DNA of 64,000 bases from Epiperipatus broadwayi (lineage: Eukaryota; Onychophora; Udeonychophora; Euonychophora; Peripatidae), in assembly GCA_028023455.1 (NCBI GenBank), contig JAQFVV010012489.1, forward strand, positions 2,731,881 to 2,795,880, in the 5' to 3' direction. Below, piece after piece: positions 1 to 12,474 of this stretch (positions are counted from its first letter, which is position 1; every line of letters starts with the position of its first letter). A program made the translations under genes and the position numbers. Under the pieces are notes generated by a model, which was not told where the DNA came from, did not search any database, and worked only from the letters and a program-made list of their open reading frames with translations.

Positions 1-3000
1 ACAAAAGCACATAGCTCATTTCATTGATCCAAATTACTTTAATCATTTTTATCTACTTTATTTTTAAAATTTAAATTAATAGAGATATGTTTAACATCAG
101 ATGATATAAATTCATAGATTCTCATATTTTTAAAAGTTCCAATAGTTTTAAAATCCATATATCAGCAACATGCTTTAAAACTTCTCAAGAAATCCCATCA
201 AAGCATTAGCCTTTCAGGTCATTAAGCATGGTTTTACTATCATCAATATAAATATCTGTTTTAAAATTATATATGAGTCAACATTTGGTTAAATACAACT
301 GTAACATATTTTATGATCTTTGTTTCACATTTCAAGTTTTTCACTTTGGTTATTTATTAATGAATGTGACAAAAATATATTTTCAAGTATATTTTTATTT
401 AAATATTTTTAAAACCAAAATAAAATACTTTTAGTAATAAAAAAATAAAGATAAATGTTTTTAATGTTATCAGAACAACATATTCACATCCCATGAGGTT
501 GGAATATTTATAAAACAAACATAATATATTTATAAAAAAATAAAATATTGTTTGAAAAAGCAATATGTAAACATTGAATACTTACAAGGAAATGCAAAAA
601 TAAAGTCTAAACTAAATAAAGTAAAAAAAACAAAAACAAAACAACAATCTTGAAAAAAATAAATAAAATTTCACTGTCATTATTGGATGTACAAAAAAAA
701 TCCTAGAAACTGCTTTCTAAAATACAAGTGGTTAGATCATTTTATTTTTCTCTGATTATAGCTGCCCTATAAAAACTAAAACTAAAATGTGAAATGTAAT
801 ATAACTATTTAATGAAAAAAGTGGAGTAGCAATTATAACTACTTTCCATACAACATCTATACTGAATGTTATTAGTGCAAACAATCATATAGAAAGATCA
901 TACTTTGAAACATATAATGATTTGGCTTAAATTTTTGGATCATTATTAAAAAAATGATAAAAATATTTTTCCAAATAAAAGTGAAACTCCATTGATTTAG
1001 AAAGACTAGAATTTCATTGTTAGATCTATACATATCATTCACTGCAACAAAATAGTCAAAAGCAATCATTCCTAACTTTCTTTGATATGTCCACTTAAGC
1101 ACCTTTAAAATACGGACGCACCCTCACTGTCATATATTTTGTACTACTCAAAAAATGAACTCCTATTCACATGGAGGAAGCCTTAACTTTACGACCAGTT
1201 AAACCAAATTATTTAGTCTTTCGGCTAATTCGCCCCTTAGTGAATTGTTTTGTAAGTATTATACATTAAAATGCATGTAAAATTGTATATTTTAGTATAA
1301 TAATTATTTTTTTGAAAATTCTACACTAAAAGATGGAAAATTCAAAATTCTCACTCTTACAATAGACATAAGCCCTGCCCTGACATGCTCAGCCATTGTC
1401 TCTTGCCAAGGCTGTAAAACATTTGGCATTTTATGACATTGCAGTTTCCAATGACACAAAAACATATTTATTTGCAAATTTACTATGGTTTTAAATTTTT
1501 TTAAAAAAATAATTTGTGCTATATTTATTAGATATCAAGAAATATAAATTATTAATAACTTATTTTGACTTGAAATACTTTATTTTCAAAAATATAACAT
1601 TATATTAGCAGCTAGCATAAATATGGACTGAAGCAAATTAGAAGACAAGCTATGATGTAAACAATCTACTTTATTTATGAGTAAAGAAAATATCAAAGTA
1701 AATATTGTAATTTTGCAATAAATATTTATAAAATTTAAACATTTAATGCATAATTCATTAGATATAAGAGAAATAAATAATTATTTGTTTCAAATGTTTA
1801 AAAATAATAAATATTAAAAAATATTTAGTTGATTTTATAAACTGAAAATAATCTTTCTAGAAAGGATGACATGTAATGTCTTTGTTTTGATTACAATCTC
1901 ATTTTTTTAATATTTACAAAAACAAAATGTAAATATTTAAAATTTATTTCAGTAATAGACAAAAATATCTATCAAATAAAGTCAAATTTATTATTTTCTG
2001 AAAAGAAATAATTATTTTATCATATGTGTGAGACAAAGAAAAATGTCAGAAATGCTGAAATGTAAGAGGTGTAATGCTGCAATTTGGAACCATTAAAAGT
2101 CAGTAATAAAAGGAAAGTTGAAGTAAAATAGAGTATCAAGTGACTTGACTTGCTTTAACTAACAATGGGAAGGTAAGGTGAAAATGTTATCTAAGCAGAT
2201 AAGATACTGAGAAAAACATTATGCAGAGAGAGGGAAATTAAAAAAAACATTCATAGTTTAATTTATGAATAATCAGATATAAGAACAATTAATAGACTTT
2301 CAAATTCACTGTTAAAAACTCATTCATGAATTGTCCCCTTACAAAATTAAACTGCCCCTCTATGGGGTATGTGTCCCATATTGGAAACCATTAATATTGC
2401 TATATTGTTTGCAATGTTAATTCATTAATAAATCTTATATCTTCTTGCCAGTTTTTTAACTTTTGTTACTACATGTCTTAATAATTTGTGAAATACAAAC
2501 TATTTTATTATTCTATCAATTAGATACTACACAGTTTATTTTAGCCAAGTTACTAATAATACAACTGAGTCATGAGTAGAATTATAACAACTCAAGAATT
2601 TAAAAATAGATTGAATAATATTATTGACAGATTTATTATAAAAAGTCCAGACTTTAGTTACATGATATAAATAAAACACCTGGTTGTCTATTTTAGTGTA
2701 TAGATGCTATAAAAAAGTAATAGTTACTTGTAAAGAATGAAAAAGAAATCTACAGTGTAATTGAAATAATACACATTTTTAATGCAAGTATTATTTTTAA
2801 GTATCTACATCTATAATCTAATCTAGACCTTAAAATGCTCATGTTATATGCTCTATTTTTAATTTTTTTAATTCTGTTTTCTCATTATAATGTGATCTAT
2901 ATGATATTATTGTTTTGATTGTGAATTTATCCTTGTTTTTCTAATGGAAATTTGTTTTTGTCTTAAAAAAATAGTCAAGATGATTAACCTATGCTTTGTG

Positions 3001-3060
3001 CATTAGCAGATCAGTCATATCCAAATATATACATTGTAATTTCCCAAAAAAAAATCAGCA
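1..3060. other. AT-rich non-coding stretch
   Basis: I see no protein similarity, RNA gene or inverted repeat here. The longest open frames are under 80 codons, rich in Phe, Ile, Lys and Asn as expected from AT-rich DNA by chance. Homopolymer A and T runs are frequent. The region is probably intergenic or intronic. Confidence 0.7.
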
Positions 3061-3073
3061 TTTTCATTATACT

Positions 3074-3337
3074 ACTAAACATCACATGATCACCATTTTT
3101 TATGTTTGCTCATAACTATTATTAAAACAGACACAACTTTTCATATAGTAGTGCCACTCAGTGCAACCCAGAGTAATCAATAGATGTCAGAAGGTCAAAA
3201 GCCAAAAACTAGTCTGGGGATATTGGATGAGTAGGCACTAGATAGGGATTTTATGCACAAATCTTTCTGCATCCATTGATTGCTCTGGCTTGCACTGATT
3301 GGCATTACTGTATGGAGAGTTTTGCTTGTTTTTTTTT
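3074..3337 (-). mobile_element. FB-A foldback element, copy 1
   Basis: This is a self-complementary element of about 264 bp. Its two arms contain reverse-complementary forms of the same text: a CTCCATACAGTAGTGCCAC-like block and a GTGCATAAAATCCC-like block. It is bounded by a perfect 13-bp direct repeat, TTTTCATTATACT, at 3061-3073 and 3338-3350, which I read as a target-site duplication. Orientation is set by the family-specific end TAAACATCACATGATCACC, which lies at the left here and at the right in the 18-kb copy. It carries no coding capacity. The TSD length suggests movement by a LINE machinery rather than a transposase. That is inference. Confidence 0.8.
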
Positions 3338-3350
3338 TTTTCATTATACT

Positions 3351-3748
3351 GATGCAAATATGCTATTTAATAAGGAATAAACATTTTCTTGACATGAAAT
3401 TTCTGAATTTAACATCATATATAAATTTCAATAAAACAGAGCTGATATTATGCTGAAATATTTATTTTAATTCCAATGTTAAACATTATAATAAATTCAA
3501 CAATCACTTGACAATTTGCTTTAAAATTATACCAATTTCTCTGGAAGAACAGTTTAATAAAAAGAAACTAAATTCTTCCTTGTTCCTAATAGTTTTAATC
3601 TTTTAAGTAGAATTCATTATTTACCTCTTGAAGGTTTCACATTGAGAATTTGCACATTTTATATACCAATATTTAGAAAAATCTTTTAAATTAATTTTCA
3701 CATTATATGTATCAATGTTTAGAACAATTTCTTAAATTACTATCTCTT
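3351..3748. other. AT-rich spacer
   Basis: I see nothing supportable in this stretch. It separates two independent retroposon insertions. Confidence 0.6.
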
Positions 3749-3759
3749 ATTTCTGTTGT

Positions 3760-3996
3760 GGAGTTGGGCTGGACATATTGCTAGAAGAGATGATAATAGA
3801 TGGACAATTGAAGTCTTAAACTGGATTCCAAGAGATTGCAAAGACCCAGAAAGAGACCACATGTGAGATGGATGGATGAGAATAGAAAGTGTGCAGGGAT
3901 GATATGGAGAAGAGAAGCTAAAGAATAGAGAAGATGAATTGAACTTGGGGAGACCTTCATCCTGCAGTGGATTGATAATGGTTGATGATGATGATG
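3760..3996 (+). mobile_element. 5'-truncated RTE LINE 3' end with TSD
   Basis: This is the last ~240 bp of the RTE element whose best copy lies at 60.99-62.03 kb. It corresponds to the C-terminal stretch with the W-GHI-RRDDNRW motif, which is found downstream of the reverse transcriptase in RTE and related LINEs, and it ends in a GATGATGATGATGAT tail. An 11-bp direct repeat, ATTTCTGTTGT, flanks it at 3749-3759 and 3997-4007. A 5' truncation, a simple-repeat 3' tail and a TSD together are the classic outcome of target-primed reverse transcription. The frame has stops, and one frame shift is visible relative to the 61-kb copy, so it is dead. Confidence 0.88.
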
Positions 3997-4007
3997 ATTT
4001 CTGTTGT

Positions 4008-5126
4008 ACCTATTATAGTACTGCTTATATACTATTTGATTTTTTTAAAATAAACAATCTGTCAGACATGACATCTCAGATGATTTAAGAAATATATTGT
4101 TTTAGATCATATTCTCTTGATTTTGCACATTTCTTGAAACAAATATGTATCTAAATAACTCTCTTTATACACACAAACATTTGATGAATTAACTCTAATT
4201 CCAAATTTAGTGCAATTCATTTCTTAATCACATGAAAATAATTATTTAAAATTGTCTCTATCATTGGATAGTCATTTCTAAGGTTTTTCAGTACTTTACA
4301 AATTCATAAGCATATTTACATTAATAAAAAATGGCATTAAAATAGTTGTGCATACAAATAAATGATGTAAATGTCAATTCATAAACATGAAATATCACTG
4401 TCCTAACTTATGCAGACAAATGACAAAATCACATGAAAAATAATAAAAAACAGTTTCTTTACTAACCTAAAGAATAATAAATAAAATGGAAAAAGTATAA
4501 TAAACAAAGCACATAGAATATTAAAAACAATTGTTGTTAATTGAAATAATATATAGTATTCAATGAGATACTATCTTTCATACACTGCAATATAAAATAT
4601 TCCATGTTAGAGGCAGAATATTAGTTATTTGTAGTTCAATGTTTTATCTGATATTTATTCCTTTACCCATGTATAAATCTCATTAGCAGCTATAGCACTT
4701 AGGTTTAGTATTATAATATACTGAAGTATAGCCTATTAAAAAAGACTAGATATTTGTTAAAAGTAAAATAAAAAATATTGTTGATAAACTTCTATTGATA
4801 CAGTTGTTTTATTATTTTTTTTTTTTGAGAAAAATACGCATTCTACATCATCCTATTTTAGACTATGTAACCAGTAGATGTATGATGGCTGTAACACTCA
4901 GATACTTAAATAAATTTGGATTATTAAGTTTTTATAAGTAAGAAGACCTAAATCATGCAAAACCATACCATAACCATTTGCTCTGCTGTTTTACCTATTA
5001 AAAATACTCTTGAACATACTTGTGTCTAATTCAGAAGCATACTGCTTTCAGATTGGAGTCATAACAATTTTTCCTGATAATTGCAATCATTCTAGTACTT
5101 GCTTGATTATGGTCATTTTAGCAGAG
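4008..5126. other. AT-rich non-coding stretch
   Basis: I see no recognisable gene or repeat. There are A-runs and a T-run near 4815. Confidence 0.6.
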
Positions 5127-5244
5127 AGATTTTTTGAAAGTGAATATATATATATATATATTGAGATGTTAAATTTAAAACTGCAGAGATTTTTTGAAAG
5201 TGAATATATATATATATATATTGAGATGTTAAATTTAAAACTGC
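5127..5244. repeat. Perfect 60-bp tandem duplication
   Basis: A 60-bp unit starting AGATTTTTTGAAAGTG, containing an (AT)n core and ending in AAATTTAAAACTGC, occurs twice head to tail at 5127-5186 and 5187-5244. I see no difference between the units over their shared length. Identity including the microsatellite core implies a very recent duplication or an assembly artefact. An 87-codon open frame across it merely repeats the unit's translation and is not a gene. Confidence 0.9.
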
Positions 5245-7503
5245 ACACAAAGCTTCAAATAATCCATGGATAAGTAAAAAACTCTTTGATATCCTTCTAT
5301 GGAAAAATAATGTAGAAAGCTAAAAATAATTACAACTTGCTTTACTTCCCAATAATAAGATATGCATCTATCTGAACAAAATTTTCCTGTTCTCCTAAGA
5401 TTTAAATCCAATATTGTGCACTCCACCCAACAACACCAAAAATCTAATAACTCCATGACTATTTTTGAAAAAATTCCAGAATATACATATATATGTTCAT
5501 AAAACCATTGTTAACATATATGACTCATATACCTCTGGTCACTGTTAAATAACAATGAATATGATATGAACTGCAATTATAAAATAAATAAAAAAAGGTT
5601 TACATTAAAGTCAGTTATATTATAATCAATATTACCAGAAAATTACTATCATAAGTATACAGGTGCAACAGATGCACAAATACAGATCCCAGAACAAAAG
5701 AATCTCTTAAAGAGAGGTGATAAATAATGTTAAATAGAATATTTCCAAATTTAATTTTATTTCTGTTCTCTGCTACAAGGTACAGATTTCATTGAACAAA
5801 GTATCGTGATTGGATCCAGAATCCCATTAGGTTATTAAATGGTTAGTGATTCATCTTTGTCATAAATAAACAGTATATAAATCTGTTTCTGGAGCAAAAA
5901 TAATCTGAAATAGATCTGACAAAAGAAATATCAAGTAATATTTTTAAAATTATTTTTTTGCTACTCTCTTCTGAGTGATAAAGAGGTCAATAAACAGAAT
6001 GCCTCCTATGTTATTCAGTGGCCAAAGATTAATTATTGCAACATCACTGAATGATCACTAACATTTCAATGACTGAATAATAGGATAGACTGATACATTT
6101 AATGATCTGCATGTTCATACTATAGTTTATGCACTTCCTATTCAAAATCCATAGCTAAAAATATTGTACTTTTCATTAACTAATTTGTCTTATGATTTTA
6201 TAATGAATGGACTATTATTTTTTGTATTTATGTGCTATTAATAAAAAGATATTAGTAAACAGTTTAAATAAAAAAATAAAAATATATTCATAAATTTTAA
6301 AGTTACATGACAAATCATTTGCATGGATTTAGTGATGTAGTAGTATTAAGTTTCCTTTAATAATAATTATAATTAGTATAGTGCATTATTATTCTGCCAT
6401 TCTATTCTGGGATAGATATTTTAATTTATTAAATTGTACAAAATTAAAATTAAATCTTACATTTTTATATAATTAATGTCTTTACTATCTCTTTATTGCT
6501 CAATTTATTACAACAATGTCAGTTCTTTTTGTCATTTTTTAAAAGCAATTTTATATATTTTAAAACTATTTCAGCTAAACATGTGGATTTCATCAGATAT
6601 CTATTTAATGTTTTATATATACATAAGGTCTGTGATGGAGGCTGCCAATTCAGATGAAACAGAAGAAATTAAATAAAATTATTTGAAAAAAAGCAAAAAA
6701 AAAGTGGTATTATTGAAAATACATGTTTATAAAATACAATTCATAAGGTATACAGAAACCTTGTTCACATTTATAAACATAAAACATACTTTTATAAAAG
6801 TCTGTGATTGTAATATTATTAAGCTATTAAATTTTCAGATTTAAGCATTTAAATTTTTTGACATTATTTTCATTTGTTTTTAATTTCTTTTATATTTTTA
6901 TAAAGTCAGTAAAGGACAGTTTAATAATTACTTTTATTTACACATATTTATTCTATTAATTTTAACAAGCCAATAAATAACTTTAAAGCTTATCAAATGA
7001 GGAATGTTGATAGTATAAATCTGGAAATGGAATAATCAAGCTGAAAAATCTTTCTATGATAAGCCAAATCTTCAGAGACTCATTTAAATGGACTTGAAAA
7101 TAATATCATTTTAAATATAATTCTTGTGTATACAAAATTATTCTAAACAATTCTTATATCAAAAATTAGTTTTATTATTACCCTCCCCTCCAAAATCTCC
7201 CCACAAAATCTTATTAAGAACAAATGAAAAACTAAATATGGCTTTAAAATTGATGTTAAGTTTTTTCTTTTCTTTAAAGTGAAATAATACTGTTTTTATA
7301 TAATATCCTTAAACACCTAAAAATGATGAAAAAAACATTATTTTATAACTAGCTGTAATCTGCATGTCATCAAATTAAATTTAACTTCTCTTTCTCTCTC
7401 TATATAATAAATTCATACTTAAAAGAAATCAATTATCATTATGACATTGTTTATTAAAAGTATTATAGTTAAAATCTGAAAGCTGAATCATTATCAACTT
7501 TCA
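5245..7503. other. AT-rich non-coding stretch
   Basis: I see no gene, RNA or transposon similarity. There is a short CT-rich run near 7388-7402. Open frames here are below 75 codons and of AT-driven composition. Confidence 0.6.
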
Positions 7504-7850
7504 AAACATCATATGATCACCATTTTATATGCTTACACATGGTGTTAATAAAAGTACCAAACTCTCCATATAGTAGATTATAACTGTAAAAGCAAATGAG
7601 TTTGGCTTGGAAACATTAAGATGTTTTCATCTTGGGTTCCTAGCTTTATAGTTAACCAAATAGATAAAAGGTCATTTCTGGAGTGTTGCATTAGATCCTA
7701 AGATCTAGGTTCCATGCTCTCAATCCAAAGTTCTCCACTGATGAAAACCACAAGCTATAAACTAGCCTGGGGGTGTTGGATGAGTAGAAACTAGATAGGG
7801 ATTTTATGCACAAACCTTCTACTTGGTGGCACTACTATATGAAGAGTTTG
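7504..7850 (-). mobile_element. FB-A foldback element, copy 2 (longer, decayed)
   Basis: The left end resembles the family terminus (ACATCATATGATCACCATTTT). An inner CTCCATATAGTAG block and, at the right, a GATAGGGATTTTATGCACAAACCTTCT block followed by GGCACTACTATATG identify the family. The middle (about 7575-7740) is longer than in the other copies and not shared with them, so this copy may preserve an older form or carry an insertion. Arms are eroded and I could not find a clean TSD. Confidence 0.65.
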
Positions 7851-7857
7851 TTACTCT

Positions 7858-9118
7858 AAATTATTATACTTATTAACAACAATATCATGTCTATTCCCAT
7901 GCTTTCAACTTCATCCTAACCTAAATCAAAGTTTGAATAGTAAATAATCACTAGGTGATGCAGTGCTATAAAATCTGATCTTGGTTAGTTTCTGGCATTG
8001 GTTTTGACAACAAAGGTAGCATTTGAAGTGGAAACGAATGTACTTATATATCTAGCAGCCATCTTTTATTCATTTATATTATTCAAGTTAAAAGCTTGAG
8101 ATAAAAACAGATTCTATGATAATTTTTATTGCTTTTACATTTTTCTCTAATTCTCCCAAATCACAAATTGTTAAACATATAAATTCAAATGAAAAATATT
8201 CCCTCCTTCCTCAAAATAAAGACATTTTTAATAATTGATAATGGAAAAAATATGATCTAAAGCATATTAACTCTTCTCATGTGATAATACTGAAAATTTT
8301 GTGTTTACATTAAACATTTCTTTCATGTAATATTATTTAGCAATATGAACTATTTTTATTTTTCTAATCTATGCTTTTTTCAATACACAATAACTAAATC
8401 ATTTATCCAGCTCAGTTAATTCATTTTTTCTCTATATTATTTCAGTAAAAACTGTTACAATAATTCCAATACTTTATTCTTATATTTACAATTTCTGTGA
8501 TAAAGTTAGTAAAGAAAAAAAAATAAAGTCCAACTATTTCAATTCTATTGAATTTATGTCCTCCATCCTTCCTTTCGTTAATCTCATTTCACTATGTGCA
8601 TAATACAAATCAAAAATAAATATTTAATTTTTTTCTTCATATCTCCACATGAACTATATTAGCAAATAAAATTCTTTTTTACATTCTTTTTTGTTTTCTG
8701 AAACATCAGTTTTTATTGTATCTCTCTAGTGCTATAAAATATCTATTCACATTTCATAATTTTTTTAAATTCATATGTATTATTGATAACATTATTTCTT
8801 CTTCTTTAATCAATTTATCTATCCTCTTTTATGACCAGTATAATTATATACCAATTGTCTAGTTAATATACATTCGCCATTTTTTATATAAGTACATAGA
8901 AATAGAATGTCTATTACTAACTGGCAAGATTTTTAAAGTGTTTGAAGTATTGGCAACATAATTTGAAATCTTATTTTTATTTATATAAAATTTTATCCTT
9001 GGAATAATTTTTAGTCTGTTTTATTTTATTTTTTCATTAAAGAGGAGAAGGCCATTTTCTTTCCCCTTAAATAGCCTCATTTATTCTTTTTTTAATAACT
9101 AATTGACATCAACTATCA
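7858..9118. other. AT-rich non-coding stretch
   Basis: I see nothing supportable beyond AT-rich DNA with T-runs. Confidence 0.55.
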
Positions 9119-12100
9119 ATAGGATGTAAAACATTATAAGATCATTATCCAAATCATCAGTTGATGACTAGAGATGGAGATAGCTAAGAATCCTGATTGT
9201 AGATTCAGACTGCCATTCAATGATGATCATTTTTATTTGAATCAAGAAAAATTGCTTAAAATGGAAAAATAATTGTTTAATACTAAATAAAACATTGTTG
9301 GGCTTGTGAAAAAATTATAAAATAAAGATAAAAATATAATTTATTAAAATGGAAGGGTACCATCCAATAAAAGTACAAATATTGGAAGCACAGCAATAAA
9401 AAGTAAAAGAATAACATTGTAGTGATTAATGACATATTAAATGAAGTGATTAAAATATGCAAAACTCTCTCCATACAGTAGTGCCATTCTAAGCAAAAAA
9501 AAATGCAAGTGACAAGATTAGTTATTCAACTTAAACTCCAAAAGCTATAAGGAGTATATTATACCACTATTAGTTTTCAAATGTCTTATTTTCATAATAT
9601 TTTTTAAATTGAACAGATGTCCCTCCATTAATTATGTCACTATTTTTCAAAAATTGAATTAGTTTGAATTTATCTTACATAGTTTACATTTTATACTCCT
9701 ACTTTTGAAATAAAGAAGTATTTTATATTACTTGTAATCTAAATTCATTTTTTTAAAAATAACTTTTATTCTACTTTTTAAAGACTAATATTATAAAAAG
9801 TTATTGTAACTAATGATAAGAATAATAAAAAAGAAATTTATTTAACTGTATTAACTGATTATAAGAAAGTAATCAATTGAGTCCACTTAAACAAAAATAA
9901 TTTTGTTTATTTCTTCTTGCAATTTTATGGCTATGAGTTTTTAATTTTTATTTTATCTTTTTAATATATATTGTAAATAATGGTTATAATAAAAAAAACA
10001 AATTTGAAACAAAATTTATATAAAATAAATAATCTTCTTAGGAGAAGTATGAGATACCATTTGTAGTCTGAGTATTAATATAATGCCTTTTAATGATAGC
10101 ATTAATGGAAGAAAAAAAATGCAAATAATTAAGGTTTATGCCCCAAGAAGTTCTCATTATGAAGAAAAAAATAATTTTTTTATAGATATACAAAGTGTTA
10201 ACAACTTTTTAAAATTATGATGGGAGACATTAATGATAGAATAGAAAAACAATTGAGTGATAAAATACTAAGGACAAATTTACCTTTTGTGACAAAATCA
10301 GAGAGGACATAAACTTGTGAAATTTACAAAAAAAAAAGTATCTTCTGAATTTTTTAATTTGAGAAAAATATTAATCCAAAAATGCATGGAAACATCCAAA
10401 TAAAGACACAACTAAATTGTATTATATTCTGATTAACAAATACTATACATTTCAAGATTAATATGTTTTTTAATAGATTCATCACAAAGGAAGTGATCAT
10501 CAAATATAAAATACATTTTAATGCAAAACTAGAAAGATGAAAATTACTAAGAAGTACTGCATTAACAGTTGATAATTCTAATCTTCAGAAACACTCTAAT
10601 GAATTTAATTTAGACCTTTCTAATTACTTAGAAATATTAATAAAATTTGAAAACAGTTCAAATGTAAGTGAAAACAATAAGATGATAACTGATCTAAGAA
10701 ATGCAACAAAAATAACTGTTATAGAAGGAAATAATTCATCAGTAAATTTTCAATTGACAACACATAAACAAAAGAAATAATATGAAAGTATTTAAAAATG
10801 ATGCATTAAGAATAATTGAATATCTAGAGTTTTGTAAAGAGTTATAAAAATGACAAAAGAAAATATAATTATGAATTGTCAGAGAAAACTATAAAGAAAA
10901 AAAATTTCAAAACTATAAAATATTTTAATATTGTTATTTCAGAAAATATATAAAAAAGATACAATTATTATTAAAAAGAGAAATGACATCATAAAATAAG
11001 TGGAAAAGTTGAGAACAAAAAAATAAATTAATCACTATAACATCTTTTAAATAGCTAAATATCTTAAATGAAGTAGTGAGACATGCTTTTAAATCTATCA
11101 AGAAAAAAAAGTTCCTGAAAATGATGAAATTATTAATAATAATTTTTAAAAAGCAGGTAAAAATGTAAAGCAACACTATATGCTAAATGTCTACATAATA
11201 AAGTTAAAGCAGAAAATTAGAACACAGAGGTGATATTGATATTTAAGAAAGGTGATAAAAAATATGAGAAATTACAGACCTATCAATCTTCTGCCAGTTT
11301 TATACAAATTTTTTACTAACATAATCATAACTCATATAGAGTGAATTCTATGTTCAAACATACCAAAATGGCTTTAAAAGAAATTTCAGCACAGTGGATC
11401 ATACTAAAAGATATTGAAAAGACCAAGAAATGTGATTTGTATTATGCTTTGATTTTAAAGATTATGAAAAAGCATTTAAATGGAAAAGCATTTCCACAGT
11501 AATTAAACCTTTAGACCATTGGCAGATAGACCAGAACTTTGCCATATTATCCAGAATATGGTATCTAAATACAATAACAATGATTAGATTAAATGGTGAT
11601 ACTAAGAAGATTCATATTCATAAAGGTGTATTACAACATGATTCCATATTTCAAAAACATTTTACAGCAGTTTTGCAAAAAAGTATTTTGTAGATTAAAA
11701 TAGGAAACTAAGGAAATAAAATACACAGGGATTGTTTAAATGTCATTGAGATTATGCAGATTTGGTTGTTTTTGGAAAGAATGCTTTCAGAGTTTTCAGG
11801 AAATGTTGCAACAGTAATCAGATGAAAGCAAGAAAGATAAGTACTAGAAAGACTAAAGTAAGGTTTAATGGCTTTTTTCATATAAAGAAAATAAATATTG
11901 ATTATAATGAATTAGAAAAAGTTACAATTGTTTGGTACAGGTTATTATTACTATAGATGGAAACTTAATGGATGAAATTAATTATAGAATTTAAATTAGA
12001 TAGAATGTATCTAAGTCTTTAAAAAGTTTTTAAAATATGTATTTCACTGACTTTGACTTATGGATCTAAAACCAGAACAGCTAATTGAACAATAATACAA

Positions 12101-12470
12101 AGATTTCACACTACTCAATGATGTATGGAGAGATGAATATTAGCAGTAACAAAATGGAATCAAAACTCAAATACTTGAGTGGAAACACAAACAGGTATTA
12201 CTGATATCATTGGAAAAAGTAAGAGACTGAGATGAAGCTAAACTGGATATATTACTTAAATAGATGATGGTAGATGGACTCTGAAGTCTCAACCAGGATC
12301 ACAGGAGATTTTAAAATCTTAGAAAAAGATCAAACATGATAAGTGTAGATGAAATAAGAAATTGTATTGTTATGAAGTGGAAACAAAAAACCATGAATCA
12401 GAGAAATTGGATTAAACATCTTTATCTTACAAAAGATTGCTTTAAGATAATGAAATGATGAAGATGAATA
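9119..12470 (+). pseudogene. Decayed RTE-type LINE (endonuclease + reverse transcriptase), copy A
   Basis: The nucleotide order parallels the 25-29 kb copy from the 5' region through endonuclease and reverse transcriptase. Readable landmarks are an MGDIND-like endonuclease motif near 10221, a YADLVVFG remnant of the FADDVVVF reverse-transcriptase active-site box near 11750, a KTKVRFNGF segment just after it, and a terminal GATGAAGATG tail at about 12460. RTE elements encode an apurinic-type endonuclease and a reverse transcriptase that nick DNA and copy their RNA into it. Stops and frame shifts occur every few dozen codons. About 470 bp between 9570 and 10040 has no RTE similarity that I can see and may be an insertion. 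An FB-A fragment interrupts it at 9450-9506. Confidence 0.8.
9450..9506. mobile_element. FB-A fragment nested in RTE copy A
   Basis: A short piece containing GCAAAACTCT, CCATACAGTAGTGCCA and a run of A interrupts RTE sequence that continues on both sides (compare the uninterrupted text near 25590-25625). A 6-bp repeat, AAGTGA, flanks it at 9444-9449 and 9507-9512. Only one arm of the palindrome is present. Confidence 0.6.
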
Positions 12471-12474
12471 ATTT

